In this document: in pieces, positions 9,000 through 19,728 of the stretch | How the letters are laid out: each line of letters opens with the position of its first letter | Numbering within the stretch: position 1 is the first letter of the stretch | NCBI GenBank assembly: GCA_021793595.1 | Contig: JAJYSL010000009.1 | Coordinates: forward strand, 1 to 56,424 | DNA: 56,424 nucleotides | Origin: Acidobacteriota bacterium | Lineage (GTDB): Bacteria; Acidobacteriota; Terriglobia; Terriglobales; Acidobacteriaceae | Direction: 5' to 3' | Notes under the pieces: model-generated | The model's input: the letters and a program-made list of their open reading frames with translations, nothing else | What the model was told of the DNA's origin: nothing | The model's database searches: none | Translations under genes and position numbers: made by a program

Positions 9000-9443
9000 C
9001 TACAGCGATTCCAGCTCGGACTTGAATTCGTTGACGTCCTTAAAGTCCCGGTGCACCGAGGCATAACGAATGTACGCGACGGTATCAAGGGCCTTCAGCT
9101 CGCGCATAATAAGTTCGCCCACCTCCGCGGTGCTACGTTCGCGTTCCGCGGAGTCCATCACGTAGTTCTCCACCTGGTTCACGATGGATTCCAACTGCGC
9201 TGCCGGTACCGGACGCTTTTCGCAGGCGCGCAACAGCCCACTAAGAACTTTCTGCCGGTCGAATTTTTCGCGACGGCCATCCTTCTTGATGACCATGTAG
9301 GGAATTTCATCCAGACGCTCATAGGTGGTGAAGCGCTTTTGGCAACGTTCACATTCGCGTCGCCGCCGGATGGAGTCGGCTTCCTTGCTTTCTCGCGAAT
9401 CGACAACTCGGTCTTGCGTAAATCCACAGTAGGGGCACTTCAT
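9000..9443 (-). CDS. nrdR: Transcriptional repressor NrdR
   Basis: 147 residues, the usual size. An N-terminal zinc ribbon (CPYCGF ... CERCQKRFTTYER) is followed by an ATP-cone domain starting near IPYMVIKKDGRREKFDRQKVLSGLLRAC. NrdR senses dATP/ATP and represses ribonucleotide reductase genes through NrdR boxes. No ribonucleotide reductase gene is present here, so targets lie elsewhere. It lies between the P-type ATPase and isocitrate dehydrogenase genes with gaps of about 50 bp, and could be co-transcribed with either. No clear Shine-Dalgarno is seen. Confidence 0.96.
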   Translation of the reverse strand: MKCPYCGFTQDRVVDSRESKEADSIRRRRECERCQKRFTTYERLDEIPYMVIKKDGRREKFDRQKVLSGLLRACEKRPVPAAQLESIVNQVENYVMDSAERERSTAEVGELIMRELKALDTVAYIRYASVHRDFKDVNEFKSELESL

Positions 9444-9492
9444 CGGTATAGTTTGATTCTACCAATCGCAGCGATCTTCGGAGAATTCTCGC

Positions 9493-12261
9493 TCAGCCGA
9501 GCTTGACGGATCGCAGGCGCAGCGCGTTGGAGATGACCGAAACCGAACTCATGGTCATGGCGGCGCTGGCAATCATGGGGCTTAGAAGCAGCCCGAAGAA
9601 TGGATACAGAATTCCGGCGGCGATGGGTATTCCCAGGGAGTTGTAAAGGAAGGCAAACCAAAGGTTCTGCCGGATATTTCGCATGGTTGCACGGCTAAGG
9701 TTGCGAGCCCTCAAGATGCCGTGTAGATCTCCCTTGACCAGGACAATTCCAGCACTTTCAATGGCGACATCCGTTCCAGTTGCCATGGCAATTCCAACAT
9801 CCGCCTGCGCCAGTGCCGGACCATCGTTGATGCCATCGCCCGCCATGGCTACCCGCTGCGTTGGACCCTCGGCCTGGAGCCGCTGAATCACTTGGGCTTT
9901 TTGTTGCGGCAATACGCCTGCTTCCACTTGATCGATGCCGAGCTGTCGCGCGACCGCTTCCGCTGTGGTCCGTGTATCTCCGGTCAACATCACAACGCGC
10001 AGGCCGTCCCGGTGCAACTGCCGCATGGCTTCGACCGCAGAGGTCTTGATTGGGTCTGAAACCCCCAGGAGCGCCGCCAACGTACCATCCACCGCGGCGA
10101 ACAAAACCGTTGCACCCTCGCGTTGCATCGCCTCGGCGCGCTCTTTGCTACCTCCAAGCTGGATGCTTGCGGCTTCCATCTGCGCTGCATTGCCAATCAC
10201 TACGGATTTGCTTTCCACCTCGGCCTGGGCGCCTTTGCCGGTGGTCGACTGAAACCCGGTCGCGGGCGCCAGCCACAGTTGTCGCTCTTTTGCTGCGCGA
10301 AGAATCGCTCCGGCCAGCGGATGTTCGCTCGCCTGCTCGAGACTGGCCACCAGCCGGAGGACCTCATTCTCGGCGAGGTTTCCCACCGTCTCAATCTGCG
10401 TCAGCTGCGGTTTTCCCTCGGTCAACGTGCCGGTTTTATCCACTACCAGGATGGTGACCTCGGAGAGCCTTTCCAGCGCCTCCGCGTTGCGCACCAGTAC
10501 TCCCGACTGTGCTCCGCGTCCCGTCCCAACCATGATGGACATCGGCGTCGCTAGTCCCAGAGCGCACGGGCAGGCAATAATCAGGACCGCCACGCCGTTG
10601 ACCAGCGCGTGCGCCAAGTGCGGCTCCGGACCCCACAGCGCCCAGATAATCGCCGTCAGCACGGCGATCACTACCACCGTGGGCACAAACCATCCCGCGG
10701 CCCGATCCGCCAGCCGTTGGATGGGCGCGCGCGTTCTCTGCGCGGCGCTTACCATCTGTACAATCTGGCTGAGCAGAGTTTCGCTGCCCACCCGTTCAGC
10801 ACGCATGCGAAAACTTCCGGTCGCATTCACCGTTCCGCCTGTAACCCGGCTGCCCACGGTTTTTTCCACGGGCAACGGCTCGCCGGTCACCATCGATTCG
10901 TCAACACTGCTGTCGCCGTCGAGCACCACGCCGTCGACAGGGACCTTTTCGCCAGGCCGCACGCGCAGCCTATCGCCAACCGCAATGGCTTCCAGCGGAC
11001 GATCTTCTTCGCGTCCGTCGGGCAGCACAACCCGAGCCGTCTTGGGCGCCAGGCCCAGCAAGGCTTTCAATGCGCTGGATGTGCGGCTGCGCGCCTTCAG
11101 TTCCAGTACCTGACCCAGCAAAACTAGCGTTGTAATCACCGCAGCCGGTTCAAAGTAGAGATTCACGCCTCCGCCTGCCGCCTTCAGCGTCGCGGGAATA
11201 TGATTCGCCCAAGCGAGGGAAGCGATCAGCGCACCCAGGCTGTAGAGATAGCTGACGCCGACACCCATGCCGATCAGCGTAAACATATTCAGGTTCCAGC
11301 TGCGCAGGGAATTCCATCCCCGGACCAGAAACGGCCAGCCGCACCACAGCACCACAGGAGTGGCCAGGGCAAACTCCACCCATCCCAGCGCCGTTTTTCC
11401 CAGCAGGCTTGCAATTGGATGGGCCGCCAGGAATCCATCCCCCATGATCGCCAGCAGCGGGATCGTCAGCGCCGCTCCGATCCAGAATCGCCGCCGCATA
11501 TCGTCCAGTTCCGGATTCATTTCCTCGACGGCAACCGTGCGGGGTTCGAGCGCCATACCGCAGATGGGGCAGTTACCCGGCGCCGGACGCACAATTTCTG
11601 GATGCATCGGGCACGTGTACTCGATGCGGGTGTTGCTTAGGGATATCTGCGCGGGCTCCAAGGCCATTCCGCAGATCGGGCACGCGCCGGGCTTGCTCTC
11701 GTGGACCTCGGGGTCCATCGGGCAGATATATTCGACGGCTTGGCTTGATGCCGCTGTGACGGCAGGCTGGGGAGCACCCGTTAGAGTGACCAGTGTCGGC
11801 GCAGGCGGTTGCAGATATTTCTCCGGGTTCTGCACGAACTTGTCATGACATCCCTGGCAGCAAAAATAATATTTCGTTCCGTTGTGGGTTGTGCTTGCTT
11901 TGGCCTTTGCAGGATCGACTTTCATATGGCAGACAGGGTCGGTCGACAGCGGAGGCTTTAAATATGCTTCAGGGTCGGCGGCAAACTTCGCCACACACGA
12001 TTTTCCGCAGAAGAAATATGTTTTGCCATTGTGTTCGACCTGTCCCGCCGCGCGCGCCGGTGCCACTTTCATCCCGCAGACAGGATCAATCTCCGTTGGC
12101 GTGTATTGCTCAGGGTGTGAACGAAATTTCTCTGCGCAGCCGTTACAGCAGAAGAAGTATGTTTTTCCGGAATGTTCTACCGATGCCGCTGCCTTGTCAG
12201 GAGAAACCTGCATCCCGCAGACAGGATCTTTCACCGTTCCTAGTTGTGTCAGCTCAGTCAT
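9493..12261 (-). CDS. Copper-type heavy-metal P1B ATPase with three YHS and two heavy-metal-binding modules
   Basis: 922 residues from ATG 12261 ([17 protein letters not shown]); a second ATG lies 33 bases upstream without a Shine-Dalgarno. The N-terminus carries three tandem YHS/TRASH-like domains ([24 protein letters not shown], each followed by YFFC or YYFC). Two CPMxPE...[10 protein letters not shown] heavy-metal-binding modules follow. The ATPase core shows [12 protein letters not shown], the copper-path motif [12 protein letters not shown], the phosphorylation site DKTGTLTEG, the [11 protein letters not shown] motif and [10 protein letters not shown]. Eight membrane helices are expected. 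It should export Cu(I), Cu(II) or Ag(I) across the inner membrane. No HMA ferredoxin-like domain was found. Confidence 0.93.
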   Translation of the reverse strand: MTELTQLGTVKDPVCGMQVSPDKAAASVEHSGKTYFFCCNGCAEKFRSHPEQYTPTEIDPVCGMKVAPARAAGQVEHNGKTYFFCGKSCVAKFAADPEAYLKPPLSTDPVCHMKVDPAKAKASTTHNGTKYYFCCQGCHDKFVQNPEKYLQPPAPTLVTLTGAPQPAVTAASSQAVEYICPMDPEVHESKPGACPICGMALEPAQISLSNTRIEYTCPMHPEIVRPAPGNCPICGMALEPRTVAVEEMNPELDDMRRRFWIGAALTIPLLAIMGDGFLAAHPIASLLGKTALGWVEFALATPVVLWCGWPFLVRGWNSLRSWNLNMFTLIGMGVGVSYLYSLGALIASLAWANHIPATLKAAGGGVNLYFEPAAVITTLVLLGQVLELKARSRTSSALKALLGLAPKTARVVLPDGREEDRPLEAIAVGDRLRVRPGEKVPVDGVVLDGDSSVDESMVTGEPLPVEKTVGSRVTGGTVNATGSFRMRAERVGSETLLSQIVQMVSAAQRTRAPIQRLADRAAGWFVPTVVVIAVLTAIIWALWGPEPHLAHALVNGVAVLIIACPCALGLATPMSIMVGTGRGAQSGVLVRNAEALERLSEVTILVVDKTGTLTEGKPQLTQIETVGNLAENEVLRLVASLEQASEHPLAGAILRAAKERQLWLAPATGFQSTTGKGAQAEVESKSVVIGNAAQMEAASIQLGGSKERAEAMQREGATVLFAAVDGTLAALLGVSDPIKTSAVEAMRQLHRDGLRVVMLTGDTRTTAEAVARQLGIDQVEAGVLPQQKAQVIQRLQAEGPTQRVAMAGDGINDGPALAQADVGIAMATGTDVAIESAGIVLVKGDLHGILRARNLSRATMRNIRQNLWFAFLYNSLGIPIAAGILYPFFGLLLSPMIASAAMTMSSVSVISNALRLRSVKLG

Positions 12262-12394
12262 TTGCGTCCGTTCTGCGGCCACTCCATGTGGCATGGAGGC
12301 CGCGTCATCTGCGGAGGGCAGCGTCTAACAGTCCGAACGAATTTGATCCGGACTCCGCTTGTTGTTCCGGACCCGCTATCCATTCGATGAACAA

Positions 12395-15112
12395 CTACGG
12401 TTGCGGTTGCTGATTCTGATTCGGATCCTGGTTTTTCTTCTTGTCGTCATCTTTAAAGACGCCAAAGATCTTGCCAAACAATCCCTTTTTCTTCTTCTTT
12501 GGCTCAACCTGATTCTGTTGCCCATTCTGCGCATTCGTAGGGTTGTTTCCCTGCGGAGCTTGTGGCTGTACCACGTTCGTCGGCGGTGGAGAGATCAAAG
12601 GCGGACTGGTTCCTTTTTCTCCCAGGCCGAACATCTTTTGAAAAATGTTTCGCTGGTCGCCGTTGGGATGGTCGCAGGTGCCGGTCGGCTGCGTTCCATC
12701 CAGAAACGCCGCGGTATAGTCGTCGGGGCACGAAGCGTCCGCAATCAGGTTGGTCGCTTTATCCAGTGTCACTTCAGTGATGCCGGCGGGAGGATCAAAG
12801 ATTTCCGTGTCGGAATACTGCGGCAGCGTCACCGCACTCTTCATGAACTCCGCCCACATGGGTACAGCAGCCTGCGCGCCTTCGAGTTTCAAATCGGTGT
12901 AATCGTCATTGCCGATCCAGATCACGCACAGCAGATTGCTGGTGTAACCGGCGAACCACGCGTCGTGCTCGGTCCCGGTTTTACCGGCGGCAGGCGCGGT
13001 GAACCCCAGGCCCCGCACCCTCGCCGCTGTGCCGTGGTTGATGACGTCTTCCATCAAACTCGTTGTCAAGAACGCCACGCGGGGATCCAGCACCGGCTTA
13101 GAAATAGGAGCAAAATCGTCCACCACATCTCCGCCCGCCGTTCGAACTGAAGAGATCATGTTGGGCTCAATCCTGACTCCATTGTTAGCGAAGACAGTGT
13201 ATGCACCGGCTACCTGGAGCGGGGAAGCACCGTAGGCGCCAATAGCCATGGACGGCGTTGCCTCTACAGAAGCAATGCCGGCCTGATGGGCCAATGCAGC
13301 CACATTGTCGAAGCCGACCATTTGTCCCAGCGCGATGGTGGCGACGTTCTGCGACAGCATCAGTGCGGTGCGCGCCGTAATCATGCCCATCTGTTCGTGC
13401 TTGTAGTTGTGCGGCGAATACTGTACGGCGCCATTGTCGAAATCGAAGGTCGTGTCAGCATCGTTCAACATGGTCACTGCGGTAAATACACCCTGCTGGC
13501 CCGGCAGCGGAACTCCTGTCAGACTGCTGTTGAAGGCTGTTGCGTACACAAACGGCTTAAATGACGATCCCATCGGACGCTGGGCGACGGCATGATTCAA
13601 CTGGCTGGCGCCGTAATTGCGTCCACCCACCAGCGCCAGCACCTGGCCCGTATGGGGGTTCAAAGCAATCAGCGCCACCTGCGGATAGGTGATGTGCTGG
13701 TTCGTCATCACGATGCCATGGCGAGTATGCCGTTCATATCGCCGCCGTACCATGGCGTCCACACTTTTCATGCCGTCTTCAACGGCAGCTGTGGCGATGC
13801 TCTGCAGGTCCGGATCGAGTGAGGTATAGATGTGGAGACCCTCGCCGTTGATGTCGCGATCGCCATAGCGCTCCATCAGCCTTTTGCGCACCAGATCGAC
13901 AAAATAGGGCGCCTCCCGCTCATCCACGCTGAACGGAGCCAGACTGAGAGGCGCTGCTTTGGCCTCTTTGGCTTGCTGGCGCGTAATCGAACGGGTTTCC
14001 ACCATGGCGTCTAGCACTATGTTTCGGCGTGCAATGGCGCGTTGTGGAAAGCGGTAGGGCGAAAGGCGGCTGGGTCCTTGGATCATTCCGGCCAGCAGCG
14101 CGCACTCCGGCAGATTCAGGTCGCGAATATTCTTGCCAAAATAGGCCTGCGCCGCTTCTCCGAAGCCGTCAATAGCAAAACTTCCACGTTGGCCCAACGG
14201 AATTTCATTGGCGTAGATCGTAAAGATTTGCTTCTTGGTGTAGTGATTCTCCAACTGAAAAGCAATGGCGGTTTGAATGATTTTTCTTTTCAAACGCTTT
14301 TCAGGAGAGAGGAAGAAAAGCCGGGCCACCTGCATGGTCAGCGTGGAACTGCCTTCGCTATACCGGCGAGATCGCAGATCGGCGAAAGCAGCGCCGAAGA
14401 CGCGCACATAGTCCACTGCGCCATGTTCGAAAAAGCGCCGATCTTCAATCGACGTGACGGCAGGGACAAGATATTTTGGCAGCTCGTCGTACGTCACCAG
14501 GCGTCGCTTGCCGCGATCTTTGTCGGAGAGTCCGGTGATCAATTGCGGTTCCAGTTCGTACGCACTCAGCTGCTCGCCATCATCTGCCTTGATCGCTGTC
14601 ACCACGCCCTTGGCGGTGTAGACGGTTGCGCCATCCGGAGCGTGGTAAGACTGCGGACCGGGCTGAATGTGGATGCTGCTCTCGGTGAGCGCGTAGGTTC
14701 CCAATTGGGATGGATGCGATTGGCCGACCGGACTATAGCCCGCCTGATTCAGCTCGTGCGCTATTTCCTGCACGCTGTATTTCTGGTCGGGTCGCACCTC
14801 CGCTGGAGCCGCATAGATCTTCGCCGTATTCGCAAACAGCGGCTGGCGTAAGCGCTGTTCCACTACATGTTCGTAGGCGTGATAGTAGTACGCGAAAACG
14901 ATGCCGCCCACCGCGCAGACCAACAAAACGCATGCCGCCAGCGCCAGCAGGACTCTGATTTTCCAATCCGAGTGCCATTTCTTGCTGCCCCCGCGGCCGG
15001 CGGAGCGCATGCGTGGACGATTTCCGCCTCCGCTTGCGACTCGTGTCCTGCCAGCTCCGTTGGATGGATTGGGCCGCGATGTTGTTCGCGGAGGTCTCTC
15101 GGTTCCTGCCAT
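12395..15112 (-). CDS. Class A penicillin-binding protein (PBP1b-like bifunctional peptidoglycan synthase)
   Basis: 905 residues. A basic cytoplasmic tail is followed by one membrane anchor (about residues 52-75, VLLALAACVLLVCAVGGIVF). A short UB2H-like segment comes next, then the glycosyltransferase domain with EDRRFFEHGAVD and GGSSTL-like EGSSTLTMQVARLFF. The transpeptidase domain has the catalytic SSFK, the SQN motif and KTGT. It polymerises and cross-links peptidoglycan in the periplasm. The C-terminal tail of about 80 residues is rich in P, Q, N and K with a lysine run, which is unusual and probably disordered. It lies between proS and the P-ATPase gene on the same strand. Confidence 0.94.
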   Translation of the reverse strand: MAGTERPPRTTSRPNPSNGAGRTRVASGGGNRPRMRSAGRGGSKKWHSDWKIRVLLALAACVLLVCAVGGIVFAYYYHAYEHVVEQRLRQPLFANTAKIYAAPAEVRPDQKYSVQEIAHELNQAGYSPVGQSHPSQLGTYALTESSIHIQPGPQSYHAPDGATVYTAKGVVTAIKADDGEQLSAYELEPQLITGLSDKDRGKRRLVTYDELPKYLVPAVTSIEDRRFFEHGAVDYVRVFGAAFADLRSRRYSEGSSTLTMQVARLFFLSPEKRLKRKIIQTAIAFQLENHYTKKQIFTIYANEIPLGQRGSFAIDGFGEAAQAYFGKNIRDLNLPECALLAGMIQGPSRLSPYRFPQRAIARRNIVLDAMVETRSITRQQAKEAKAAPLSLAPFSVDEREAPYFVDLVRKRLMERYGDRDINGEGLHIYTSLDPDLQSIATAAVEDGMKSVDAMVRRRYERHTRHGIVMTNQHITYPQVALIALNPHTGQVLALVGGRNYGASQLNHAVAQRPMGSSFKPFVYATAFNSSLTGVPLPGQQGVFTAVTMLNDADTTFDFDNGAVQYSPHNYKHEQMGMITARTALMLSQNVATIALGQMVGFDNVAALAHQAGIASVEATPSMAIGAYGASPLQVAGAYTVFANNGVRIEPNMISSVRTAGGDVVDDFAPISKPVLDPRVAFLTTSLMEDVINHGTAARVRGLGFTAPAAGKTGTEHDAWFAGYTSNLLCVIWIGNDDYTDLKLEGAQAAVPMWAEFMKSAVTLPQYSDTEIFDPPAGITEVTLDKATNLIADASCPDDYTAAFLDGTQPTGTCDHPNGDQRNIFQKMFGLGEKGTSPPLISPPPTNVVQPQAPQGNNPTNAQNGQQNQVEPKKKKKGLFGKIFGVFKDDDKKKNQDPNQNQQPQP

Positions 15113-15200
15113 CGTTCCTCTCGACTGTCGTTGCTCGGTCGACTGTTGTTGCCGGCACGCATGCAGAGCGCTTCATTCTATTCGCCGTCGGGTCGTTGGC

Positions 15201-17048
15201 CTATGCCAAAGCCACCGGCGTGGCGGCCTGCACACGTTCTTGAATCTGTTTTGCGGCGGATTCAAGCGGGATATCTTCGCTGCTCCTGCTGGACCGCGTA
15301 ACCAACTCCACGATTCCATCGGCGGCTTTTTTCCCCACATTTACCCGAAATGGAATTCCAACCAGGTCTGCATCTTTGAACTTTACGCCGGCGCGCTCTT
15401 CCCTATCATCCAGCAAAACGTCCAGACCGGCAGCGCTTAATTCCTGCGCCAGCTTTTCGCCGCTGGTCTTTAGACCCGCGTCGCTTACGTTGGTAATTGT
15501 CACCACCACATCGAACGGTGCAATCGAGGGCGGCAGGGAAAACCCATTGTCATCGAAGCTTTGCTCCACGTTGGCAGTCAGGATGCGCTCAATGCCGATG
15601 CCGTAGCTGCCCATGATCGGTGTAACTTCTTTCCCGTTGGGATCCAGCACGCGCGCGCCCATGCTATCCGTATAGCGGTAGCCAAGCTTGAAGATGTGTC
15701 CGATCTCCACGGCTTTGGCAACTCGTAGCGGTGCGTTGCACGTGGGGCAACCTTCGCCCTCGTTCACTGCGCGAACACTGGCCGCAACCGTCCAGCTGAA
15801 ATCCCGCTTGGGCGTTACGTTGCGAAAATGGTAGTCCAGCTTGTTGGCCCCACAAATCATATTGCTGCGCTCCGCCAGGGCTTCATCCAGCACCACAACC
15901 ATCTTCAGCCGGTTGGCTGCCGCCCAGAACTGCTGCGTTTTGTTGGGCTGGAAGGTCGCGCGTTGCAACTCGGGCAGCAGATTCGGCTCGACCGTCTGCG
16001 TCAAACCGACCGGCCCCAAAAATCCTCCCGGAGCCTTGAAGTAAATTGCCAGCTCTTCCGGCAACATAGGCCGAAGTTGTCCGGCGCGCAGCAGTCCCAT
16101 CAGCTTGGTTTCGTTCACATTGTGATCGCCGCGCAAAAAGACGGCCACCGCCAGCCAAACCGGTTGGTCAGCCGCATCCCGCTTTTCCGCCATGTAGGCG
16201 ACGCATTTGATGTCCTGACTGGCGCTCACCTTCATGAAAGCGGTCACGTCCGCAATCGCGCCCATTCCCGGCGTATGCACCAGTTCCGGCAGACCGTCGC
16301 CGGTCGGCGCAAGGTCTTCGGACGGTGCCAGTTGCGAGGTCGCTTTTTCAACATTGGCGGCATAGCCGCATTGCGCGCAGCTGGCGATCAAGTCTTCGCC
16401 GGCATCTGTGTACACCATAAACTCCTGGGATTGGCTGCCTCCCATGGCGCCGGAATCCGCCTCGACCGCAACAAACTTCAGGCCACATCGAGAGAAAATT
16501 CGTCGATAAACCGCGTCATGCTTCTGGTAGCTGGCGTCGAGTCCGGCCGCATCGAGATCGAAGGAGTATGCATCCTTCATCAGGAACTGGCGCACTCGCA
16601 GCAGGCCTGCCTTGGGCCGCGGTTCATCGCGGAACTTGGTCTGAATCTGATACCAGATTTGCGGCAGCTGTTTGTAGCTGCGCAATTCTTTACGCGCGAT
16701 TTCCGTCATCACTTCTTCATGCGTCATTCCCAGGCACAGATCGGCGCCCTTGCGATCTTTCAGTCGGAACATGTTGTCACCCATGCTGGTCCAGCGCCCG
16801 CTCTGCTCCCACAACTCGCGCGGCAACAACGCAGGCAGCAGAAATTCCTGTCCGATCGAGTCCATTTCCTCTCGCACAATCGCGACAATCTTATTGATCG
16901 AACGCTGCCCAAGGAATAGGTAAGAGTAGATGCCGGCGCCCAACTGGCGGATGTATCCGGCGCGAACCAGAAACTTGTGACTGGCGACTTCGGCGTCTGC
17001 CGGGGCTTCACGAAGAGTGGGAAGAAAAAGCTGCGACCAGCGATGCAT
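15201..17048 (-). CDS. proS: Prolyl-tRNA synthetase (bacterial type with editing insertion)
   Basis: 615 residues from ATG 17048 ([12 protein letters not shown]). A TTG 30 bases upstream is possible but less likely. It charges tRNA-Pro. Class II motifs are visible: the motif 2 region [17 protein letters not shown] with [29 protein letters not shown], and motif 3 [10 protein letters not shown]. The middle holds the editing insertion (around [21 protein letters not shown]), and the anticodon-binding domain occupies the last 110 residues. This is a standard essential gene. An AAGGA lies 14 nt before the ATG, which is longer than usual. Confidence 0.96.
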   Translation of the reverse strand: MHRWSQLFLPTLREAPADAEVASHKFLVRAGYIRQLGAGIYSYLFLGQRSINKIVAIVREEMDSIGQEFLLPALLPRELWEQSGRWTSMGDNMFRLKDRKGADLCLGMTHEEVMTEIARKELRSYKQLPQIWYQIQTKFRDEPRPKAGLLRVRQFLMKDAYSFDLDAAGLDASYQKHDAVYRRIFSRCGLKFVAVEADSGAMGGSQSQEFMVYTDAGEDLIASCAQCGYAANVEKATSQLAPSEDLAPTGDGLPELVHTPGMGAIADVTAFMKVSASQDIKCVAYMAEKRDAADQPVWLAVAVFLRGDHNVNETKLMGLLRAGQLRPMLPEELAIYFKAPGGFLGPVGLTQTVEPNLLPELQRATFQPNKTQQFWAAANRLKMVVVLDEALAERSNMICGANKLDYHFRNVTPKRDFSWTVAASVRAVNEGEGCPTCNAPLRVAKAVEIGHIFKLGYRYTDSMGARVLDPNGKEVTPIMGSYGIGIERILTANVEQSFDDNGFSLPPSIAPFDVVVTITNVSDAGLKTSGEKLAQELSAAGLDVLLDDREERAGVKFKDADLVGIPFRVNVGKKAADGIVELVTRSSRSSEDIPLESAAKQIQERVQAATPVALA

Positions 17049-17091
17049 GGGTAGGGTCAGTGTCCTTATCGTGTTCAATAGCTCAATCTCT

Positions 17092-17382
17092 TCATTCTAC
17101 TTGTTTCTGCGCCGGTCTCTTCGTTTGTCTGATTGCATGCCGAACGTCGCTTCCGAATTCAAGTCGGTTCAGGTCGACGGAAAACCATGCATCCCGAGTG
17201 ATGCGAAGCGGATCGACGAAATCAGTGACGACGCGCCCGCCGATTTTGAGATTATCCGCGGGGATGCGATACGAAACAACATAACCCGTCACAGCCCGGA
17301 CCGGATATCGGCGCGCTTGGGAACTGATTGCTTGCTCGATTGCATCGATGCACAGGTAAAGCGTACCCAATCTTTGCGCCAC
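17092..17382 (-). CDS. Doubtful small hypothetical protein
   Basis: A 96-residue frame, starting [17 protein letters not shown], lies in the 434-bp gap between kdsD and proS, on the same strand. Its codon use looks plausibly coding and it has a mixed, globular-looking composition ([17 protein letters not shown]). No family was recognised and no clear Shine-Dalgarno was found. Other frames are also open here, so this may be chance. The rest of the gap (17383-17482 and 17049-17091) shows no recognisable structure. If real, it would be the gene immediately upstream of proS. Confidence 0.3.
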   Translation of the reverse strand: MAQRLGTLYLCIDAIEQAISSQARRYPVRAVTGYVVSYRIPADNLKIGGRVVTDFVDPLRITRDAWFSVDLNRLEFGSDVRHAIRQTKRPAQKQVE

Positions 17383-17482
17383 GGTTTGTGCAAATGTTGT
17401 TCCCCCGTATCTGGCAGTCCTCCAGAGACAATCGGCATGTAAGGTTCCTCACAGGTTTTCGCACAATGGATAAGGTTGTCCC

Positions 17483-18535
17483 TTAGAACAATTCCGTGCC
17501 CCAGAGGTCGTGCAGGTGGATGACACCTTCGATCTGACCTTCGCCATCGACCACGATCAGCGAAGTAATCTTGCGCTCTTCCATGCGACGCAAGGCTTCG
17601 GCGGCAAACTCATCGGTGCCAATCGTCAACGGGTTGGGATGCATGGCTTCACCCGCCGTTTTCGCCAGCGCACTCGCCCCCTCCTTCTCCAACAGTCGAC
17701 GCAGGTCGCCATCGCTCAACAAGCCCACCAGCTTTCCGTCCGCTACAACTGTGGTCATGCCCAGGCCTTTGCTCGACATTTCGTAGATCACGTCTGTCAT
17801 TGCCGTCTTCGGCCCAACACGCGGTACGGCATCGCCGGAGTGCATCAATTGACCGACCCGCATCAGCCGCTTGCCCAGCTTTCCGCCGGGATGCAGATTG
17901 GCAAAATCTTCCGCGCGAAAACCCTTGCGAGCGGAAATGGCAATCGCAAGCGCGTCGCCGAGCGCGAGCATGGTTGTGGTCGAAGCTGTCGGAGCCAGCC
18001 CCAGCGTGCAGGCTTCCTGCTCCACAGAACAATCCAGGGCAACATCGCTAGCCTGGGCGAGGGTGGAATGCATATCGCAGCAGAAACTGATCAGCGCATC
18101 GCCGATGCGCTTCAACATTTCCAGCAGGCGAAGAATTTCCTCCGTCTCGCCGCTAGCCGACAGGGCAATCACAACATCGCCTTTGGCCAGCATGCCCAGG
18201 TCGCCATGATGCGCTTCCGCGGGATGCAGAAACAGCGCCGGGGAGCCGGTTGAACTAAAAGTGGCGGCAATTTTCTGTGCGATGATTCCGCTCTTGCCCA
18301 TTCCGGTGACCACCACGCGGCCACCAGCGGTGCCGCAGGCAACAATCAGATCGACGGCGCGCGCAAACTCCCTGGCCATGCTCTTCGACGTTGAGGTATC
18401 TGCTTCCAGTCGATCCGCCAGCGCCATCAACGCCTGCGCCTCAATGCGAACCAACCGTGCCGGATCCACACCGCCAGAACTGTTCTGTACGCTGGACACA
18501 CGCGATATACCCTTCGATTTTTTCTGTGCTTTCAT
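17483..18535 (-). CDS. kdsD: Arabinose-5-phosphate isomerase (KDO pathway)
   Basis: 350 residues. It interconverts ribulose-5-phosphate and arabinose-5-phosphate, the first step to KDO for lipopolysaccharide. A SIS domain spans about residues 60-195 (VVVTGMGKSGIIAQKIA, LSASGETEEILRLLE, the HPAEAHHGDLGML segment). Two CBS domains follow (about 225-345; MSSKGLGMTTVVADGKLVG and MEERKITSLIVVDGEG). The N-terminal 25 residues before the SIS part are poorly conserved. It heads the long leftward run. It agrees with hldE and a heptosyltransferase elsewhere in the window in pointing to an LPS-bearing cell. Confidence 0.93.
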   Translation of the reverse strand: MKAQKKSKGISRVSSVQNSSGGVDPARLVRIEAQALMALADRLEADTSTSKSMAREFARAVDLIVACGTAGGRVVVTGMGKSGIIAQKIAATFSSTGSPALFLHPAEAHHGDLGMLAKGDVVIALSASGETEEILRLLEMLKRIGDALISFCCDMHSTLAQASDVALDCSVEQEACTLGLAPTASTTTMLALGDALAIAISARKGFRAEDFANLHPGGKLGKRLMRVGQLMHSGDAVPRVGPKTAMTDVIYEMSSKGLGMTTVVADGKLVGLLSDGDLRRLLEKEGASALAKTAGEAMHPNPLTIGTDEFAAEALRRMEERKITSLIVVDGEGQIEGVIHLHDLWGTELF

Positions 18536-18916
18536 CGGTATCCGCAGCAGGGAACTCAGTTAGAAGATACTGCATCGGAGGTGCGGAATCCATTCTGCAA
18601 CACGACGCAGCGCAATCCGAATGCCGCTTTCTCCGGAGATGTAAAAGCTTCCATGGTACGAAAGTATTCCGCCATTGGTAACGGCACGATGGTGTACCCA
18701 TCAAAGCGGAAATCCCTAGACGCCCCTGCAACAGCAACTGTAACTTTTTGTTTGGCACTCGTCAGCAGACGGCCAGCTCTTATAAGAATTCACGGGCCTC
18801 GCTCGAGCACCGAACATACTTTGCTCATTTTTCTGCCCTGGGCCGGTGATCTCGCGTCACTTCTCCAGCCTCGGAAATCATGCCACGCACTTCAACCCCC
18901 ATTGGAGTTGACCCTG
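18536..18916. other. Intergenic region between divergent genes
   Basis: This 381-bp stretch separates kdsD (leftward) from the 204-residue secreted ORF (rightward). It should hold both promoters, but no pair of -35 and -10 boxes stands out. The rightward frame is open through it, yet that part reads like non-coding sequence. An imperfect inverted repeat (CAACCCCCATTGGAGTTG, about 18893-18910) surrounds the GGAG that serves as Shine-Dalgarno for the next gene and could partly mask it. Confidence 0.4.
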
Positions 18917-19531
18917 ATGCATGCCCTGAGACTTCCGTCTCTTTCTGCCGCTCCATATCCACGGAAACGTCCTCTTGTGGTCGCTCCTCAGTCTCTCTCT
19001 TCCTGTCATGTCTCGCGAGTGAAATGGCTGTTCTCAGGGCTTGCTATCTTCGTCGTCCTGGCCTGGTGTGTACGACCCGCATATGCCACCACCCAAACCG
19101 TGAATGAGCTGGCGGACAACGCTGCGGACACAGGCTCGCTGTGCTACGCGCTGAATCTGGCCGCCAGCGGAGATCGGACCGTCTTCACGCCGATTCCGGC
19201 AGGGTCAAACATGCTCAAAGCGATATCTCTCGGAGACCGGACCTTGAGCCGGTCACTTGCGACGGTCACGATGGCAAGGAACATTGCATCGCCGCCGCAG
19301 CTTCCGCACCACTCAGCCTGGGCTGATTTGCGGCCCTCGATTTCTCTGGGCGGATTGCCGCTACTCCCGGCTGCGGTCTTATGGTTTCCGGAGACTGACG
19401 ATCTGTCGGCCCTGGAAATCGCCGAAGTCCCGGATGAACCGATCAGTCTTCATTCCAGGGCGCACCGCTGGATCCGCATCGGCATGCTCGTGTTCTTAGC
19501 CATGGGTCTGTTGGGAATGCTTTTCAGTTAA
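18917..19531 (+). CDS. Secreted hypothetical protein resembling the N-terminal fragment of a beta-helix surface protein
   Basis: 204 residues from ATG 18917, chosen for its GGAG at 9 nt; the frame is open 336 bases upstream. A positively charged N-terminus precedes a hydrophobic stretch (WLFSGLAIFVVLAWC) ending AYA, a likely signal peptide. The next 35 residues (TVNELADNAADTGSLCYALN, then SGDRTVF) resemble the start of parallel beta-helix or CSLREAI-type adhesins. After about 35 residues the resemblance stops. The C-terminus ends in a hydrophobic segment (MLVFLAMGLLGMLFS). It looks like a remnant or deleted form of a larger surface protein. No family is assigned with certainty. Confidence 0.5.
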   Translation: MHALRLPSLSAAPYPRKRPLVVAPQSLSSCHVSRVKWLFSGLAIFVVLAWCVRPAYATTQTVNELADNAADTGSLCYALNLAASGDRTVFTPIPAGSNMLKAISLGDRTLSRSLATVTMARNIASPPQLPHHSAWADLRPSISLGGLPLLPAAVLWFPETDDLSALEIAEVPDEPISLHSRAHRWIRIGMLVFLAMGLLGMLFS

Positions 19532-19692
19532 TCTGGCAGATGCTTTCATCCCATCGCCTGGGCGCGGGACGGCATCAATCTTGGTTGCATCAGGGGCGCG
19601 GACAATCCACGCCTTTGCTGCATCTGGGGTACTTTTGTCGCGCCAGGGGATGGATACGGTGGCTCCTCGCCCGATACAATAGAAAGTAGGAT

Positions 19693-19710
19693 CGCGAACC
19701 TTATGGTTCG
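19693..19710 (+). promoter_or_regulatory. Short hairpin in the leader of the thioredoxin gene
   Basis: GCGAACCTTATGGTTCGC can form a 7-bp perfect stem with a TTAT loop. It lies about 8 nt before the AAGGAG Shine-Dalgarno of the thioredoxin-like gene and is flanked by two copies of AGGATC. It could influence translation or mark a short terminator for the upstream ORF, though no T-run follows. The rest of the 197-bp gap shows nothing else. Confidence 0.35.
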
Positions 19711-19728
19711 CAGGATCAAGGAGTAGAA

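Noticed and set aside
8349..9506. Long rightward frame (385 codons) over the icd and nrdR genes
   Set aside because: It mirrors two clear genes on the other strand, has no family resemblance and arises from codon bias.
15828..16919. Long rightward frame (363 codons) within proS
   Set aside because: It lies wholly antisense to proS with no recognisable motif.
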